A DNA stretch of 64,000 nt from Rhizophagus irregularis (Eukaryota > Glomeromycota > Glomeromycetes > Glomerales > Glomeraceae), in contig NC_089443.1 in the NCBI RefSeq assembly GCF_026210795.1, positions 3,348,001-3,412,000 on the forward strand, read 5' to 3'. Of this stretch, positions 60,199 to 64,000 are shown piece after piece. The first letter of the stretch is position 1. Every line of letters starts with the position of its first letter. The translations under genes were made by a program, and so were the position numbers. The notes beneath the pieces are model-generated. The model did not search any database and was not told where the DNA came from. It worked only from the letters and a program-made list of their open reading frames with translations.

Positions 60199-62863
60199 AA
60201 TAAAAGGATTGAAAAAAAAAGAGGCGCAGGTTAGGATTGGTCAAATGTCAAAATCTTGCATAGAAAAGGATAAACATCAAATAATTTATTAAAGGAGCAT
60301 TTTTTTTTTTATTACCGGTAAAATAATGAATATTATAATTATACGTTGTACGTAATAATCGTAATAACTCGTAATATTTCGTAATACACGGATAAAATGA
60401 ATTATAAAATAAACCTTTGCAGCCAACTCTTTTACACAATCTCCATTTTTATAACCTCGTTAGTTCATAAACTTGATAAATTAGTTTATAATCCCGAAAT
60501 ACTATTATAATTCAATTTAAAATACTTAATATTCATTATGATCATTATAAAAAAATAAATTCTCACGGAAAAAATTCTCACGGAACAATGTTCTTTTTGG
60601 ATTTTTTGGATTCCGGTAGTACACAATTTCCTTTATGACCTAGCTGGATTATCGGAAATTCATACCAAATCCGCAATGGTACTATTATGTTCGAGTTTCG
60701 TTCTCTACAATCAAATATACTGGCTGTATAACCATTATTCATAATTGTAATGTAACTCACTAGAGGAGTAAAATTGTCTTGGCAAAATTTCTCTTTGAGT
60801 CAGATGGCCAGAAATTACCCTTAATACATTTTTTAAAAAAAGGATGAAATTAAAAAAAAAACTGAAAAAATAAAAGTAAAAATTCTCTTTCTTTTGAAAA
60901 AATATCAATAAAAAAATCGTACCATTTTTTTTTTTACTATAATAAATTAGTATTTTCTAAAATACATTTTCTATAAGTATTATATGTTAGCAATTTTCGC
61001 TGAAATTTGGCGGGCCACATGTTATAAGATTCTTGTACTTCTTAGCATTAATATCATTTGCCAAAAAAACTTGTATCTAAACTGACCAATTCAAAAATAG
61101 TCGTAATAATATAAAATTAACTGAACTCTCGGATATATTTAAATAAAACCGGTTTCGACTTCTTTAAGAGTTTATATCAATTCAAAAGAAAATAAATGAT
61201 ATGATAATTTTCTTGTGGTGAGTGGGGATATTGGTATGTGGTTTTTTTTAAAAAATTTGACGTTAAGAGCGTTTATTAACGTTTTTTTTTTTTATAGGAA
61301 TCGACTACGGGCTCCTAGATTTTCTTAGTATTAAGTTGGAATGTTAATTTCAGAATGTATTTTACCTGGATCGTCCGTAAGAGAAAAAAAAACATTATGT
61401 AAGAAAAAATTAAGACAAAAAAAACACTACACCTATACCACTTATATACACTTATAACATTCAAATTCCTGAAAAGTCCTAACGTCACAGCCTCTTATAT
61501 CAAATATCCATCATATTGCTACTCATCAATCATCATACCTAAACCAAATATGCGACAACAATCTAAAAAAAAAAGAAATAATTCAATTTCACGAGCTGCA
61601 GATTGATGGACAGACCAACCTTTTCAACATTATATATTATTGTTTCCTCTGTTATTCATAAAATTCGCTACTTTCTGGCACTTAATTCATGAAAACAACT
61701 TTTCAAAATTTTGAAGTTTGTAAATGAATATAGGAGAACACCGAGTATTCCAAGGTTTCTAAAATCTATTCAGTTTCTGCCAAGGTATCGATTCTTACTT
61801 CCGTTAGAGAAAATTCAAATTCCATTGAAACATCAAACATTGAAACATCAACAATTCTACCCGCATTTTCACCGACTTTTCACATATGTTTTCATAATTC
61901 ATTCACTTCTAAAGTCCTGTTGTGTCATATTTTATTCGAATAACATCCACATCCTGAGAAAATATGCGGTATGGCTGTGAAATTGTCGTCATTCTGAAAG
62001 ACAAACTTTATAACCTAGTTGTTACACTGATTACAACGTACACCGTAATAAATAATTACTCAATTTACCCTATAGAGTAACGATTTTACATAAATCATAT
62101 TCATAAGTGATACTGCAGAAAAACTATAACACCTGAAAGGAAACACAAATTGTTAATCATCTATAATCCTTATAAAATATCAACCTTGTGTTTGAACTTT
62201 AATTAAAAAAAAATGCTTTTGACCTTTTGGCTTCAAAGTTTGAATTTTCAAATTTACTTCACTTCCCAGATGGTGTCATTATGACGATCCTTAGCTAAGC
62301 CCACTTTCCAAAATGACGTGATTATACCATTTTTCGCTGATTGAACCTTTTTTTTTTAAACAAAGGAATTTTTTGAAAGTTCGAATTTTAAAAAAAAAAA
62401 AAAAATCGAGAAAAAAAAAATGAAAAAAATCATATTTTCATATTTCATCCTTATAAAATTACAATTAATAATATAATTGTCTCTTTTCCGAGATTCTGAA
62501 CTAATTGAACTATGTACGTAATATATATTCTCTAACTTAATTTGTTTAGTTTTTTTTCAAAATTCATTCAACGTACTAAAATCAGTTAATTCAACTAAAC
62601 GCAATTTTGATTCCACATATTATTTTCTTTTCAGTATAACGTTAGAACATTGTGAACATTCTATTATTAATCGGATATCGGAATTATTCCAATAATCGGT
62701 AAAATACTTTTTTCAAATTCCAATAATCAGTAAAAAAAAGATATTTATTTTAAAAATCATATGTAATGTAATTATACAAACAGAATTAATTTATATTACA
62801 AAAAAGGTAATCTATTAGTCGAATAAAATCCTAATAGAGATATATAACTGAAATAAAAAATAA
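60199..62863. other. Intergenic region, no gene recognised
   Basis: AT-rich. AATTCTCACGGAA is duplicated at about 60560. The 89-codon open stretch at 61711-61980 has no recognised motif. A T/A-rich block lies at 62350-62420. Confidence 0.45.
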
Positions 62864-63577
62864 TTAAAGAGAATCATCAAAAAAATAATTGTTGCAATCT
62901 TCTAGAGCTTGTTCTATTGAAGAAGGTAAAGTTTGAAACATATAGGAAGCCACAGAAGGAATTTCATTATAAGGTAAATTTTCGGCATTTTGTTGAATGT
63001 TATGGAAATGATTGAAATGATTGTCGGACTGAAGATCATTTGGAGTACAAAATTGTTGATTGTCTAAATATAAGTCGGAATAAGGAAAAGATTGATTTAA
63101 ATAATAATATTGTGGCGAAATAGAAGAAATTGAATCGGAAATTAAAGGAGTCAATGGAGGGGAAATGAATTGTTGAGATCTAGGCGGGATGTAAATGTAA
63201 GGAGTAACGGACAATTTAATATTATTAATGCGATTATCCAAATTCTCTAATTCAGCCTTATGATTTTCTGAATGAATTTTTGCAATTTTAGATGCAAATT
63301 GTCGATAAGCATCTTTAAGTTTTTCGTTTTCTTCCAACCATAAAGCCGAAGCCCAACGAGAAATTATAGTCATCTTAAATCTGTAAGAATTCGCATTCAA
63401 TTGTTTTTGATAAACTTTACGATAAATCATGAACCCATTACAAGGTTTACGACTATTTTGTTTTGGAAGAAATTCTTTCGGATCTAAAGTTTGTGGGTAA
63501 GGAATAAAAATTTTTGGAGCTGGTAATTCCATTAAAATAGTAGTATCATTTGCAATATTTTTTTGTAAATCCATCAT
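62864..63577 (-). CDS. MATA_HMG-type HMG-box protein
   Basis: Single exon, 237 residues, from the first of two adjacent Met codons at 63577. The pre-box motif is present in altered form (IPYPQTLDPKEFLPKQ, about 25-40). The HMG box is at about 42-106: SRKPCNGFMIYRKVYQKQL, then FKMTIISRWASALWLEENEK, then YRQFASKIAKIHSEN. Compared with its neighbours it has a shorter N-terminus and lacks the (E/K)W(I/S)FI motif. The tail is Tyr/Ser/Asn/Gln-rich, including PPLTPLISDSISSISPQYYY-type segments, and ends acidic (CNNYFFDDSL). Presumed nuclear DNA-binding regulator; function inferred from the family only. Confidence 0.9.
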   Translation of the reverse strand: MMDLQKNIANDTTILMELPAPKIFIPYPQTLDPKEFLPKQNSRKPCNGFMIYRKVYQKQLNANSYRFKMTIISRWASALWLEENEKLKDAYRQFASKIAKIHSENHKAELENLDNRINNIKLSVTPYIYIPPRSQQFISPPLTPLISDSISSISPQYYYLNQSFPYSDLYLDNQQFCTPNDLQSDNHFNHFHNIQQNAENLPYNEIPSVASYMFQTLPSSIEQALEDCNNYFFDDSL

Positions 63578-64000
63578 AAGAAAAAAAAAGACAAAAGTAA
63601 AAATTTAATGTAAAAGAGTCTTGATCAAATCTTTTTCTTATCTTTTTTTTTTGATTTTATGATCTGGAAAAACGATTCTCATTCGGCCGAATACTTCATT
63701 CAATCGATTCTTATATGTTGAAAAATCAAAATCGAGTAACACAACAAAACGATTACCGAATACCTGTTTGAAATCTACTGATTATAAATTATAAATATAT
63801 ATAAATATAATATATGTGATAAAATCGTAAAGAAATTTCGGACGAAGAAAAAAACAAAGAAAATCCTTTTTTACCATTTAAAGAATTTCCTCCTTATATT
63901 ATTAAAATTATTAAAAATGCTTAATAATTTTCAACACGATGATATGATGCGCAGCCACAACCATATTCTCGCCGAATGCGGATCTTGTTAGAATCATCCT
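63578..64000. other. Right edge, possible start or end of a gene
   Basis: The last 90 or so bases are clearly GC-richer than the flank. An ATG at 63917 opens MLNNFQHDDMMRSHNHILAE. The minus strand is also open, giving MILTRSAFGENMVVAAHHII towards a stop near 63910. Either may be a gene cut off by the window edge. Confidence 0.25.

Noticed and set aside
61711-61980. 89-codon ORF
   Set aside because: No recognised motif; composition resembles translated AT-rich noise.

Overview
The window looks like nuclear DNA of an arbuscular mycorrhizal fungus, most likely a Rhizophagus species close to R. irregularis. The base composition is very AT-rich, with long poly-A and poly-T tracts. Genes carry short introns with GT-AG (one probable GC-AG) borders. 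Six separate genes encode MATA_HMG-type HMG-box proteins, a family known to be expanded in Rhizophagus. The species assignment is inference from family content and composition, not from a database match.

Layout. 1.0-2.5 kb: a five-exon MDR quinone oxidoreductase gene (+). 2.7-6.0 kb: two tandem paralogues (+) for secreted, probably GPI-anchored, leishmanolysin-like HExxH metalloprotease-type proteins, with the same intron and the same TATA-to-ATG distance. 6-17 kb: almost gene-free, with several short inverted-repeat (MITE-like) elements. 17.3 kb: first HMG gene (+). 18-25.8 kb: gene-free and homopolymer-rich. 25.8-29.3 kb: a satellite complex in which four long units of about 360-390 bp grade into an array of 11-bp CGAT-containing units with 253-bp higher-order repeats; a near-perfect 80-bp palindrome lies just beyond. 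30-31 kb: a divergent HMG gene (-) with two decapeptide repeat tracts. 33.1-34.3 kb: a five-exon gene (-) for a protein with a C-terminal PB1-like domain. 35.3-37.4 kb: a MITE, a frameshifted coding remnant and a duplicated 170-bp block. 38.4 kb: a three-exon orphan gene (+). 40.4 kb: a BTB/POZ gene (-). HMG genes follow at 44.2 (+), 47.3 (+), 53.1 (-) and 62.9 kb (-). A small two-exon candidate lies at 57.2-57.5 kb (-). At 59.8-60.2 kb an interstitial telomere-type repeat abuts a T-rich minisatellite.

The genes do not form a pathway or operon. The main theme is a dispersed family of six HMG-box genes, all single-exon in the reading given, in repeat-rich, gene-poor DNA. Five of them share an FPP/PFPP/PYPQ-type motif upstream of the box. 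The other themes are secretion (the protease pair) and protein-protein interaction domains (PB1-like, BTB). No tRNA, rRNA or CRISPR array was recognised. The proposed introns were chosen by reading splice sites and checking that every exon joins in frame; no transcript data were available.
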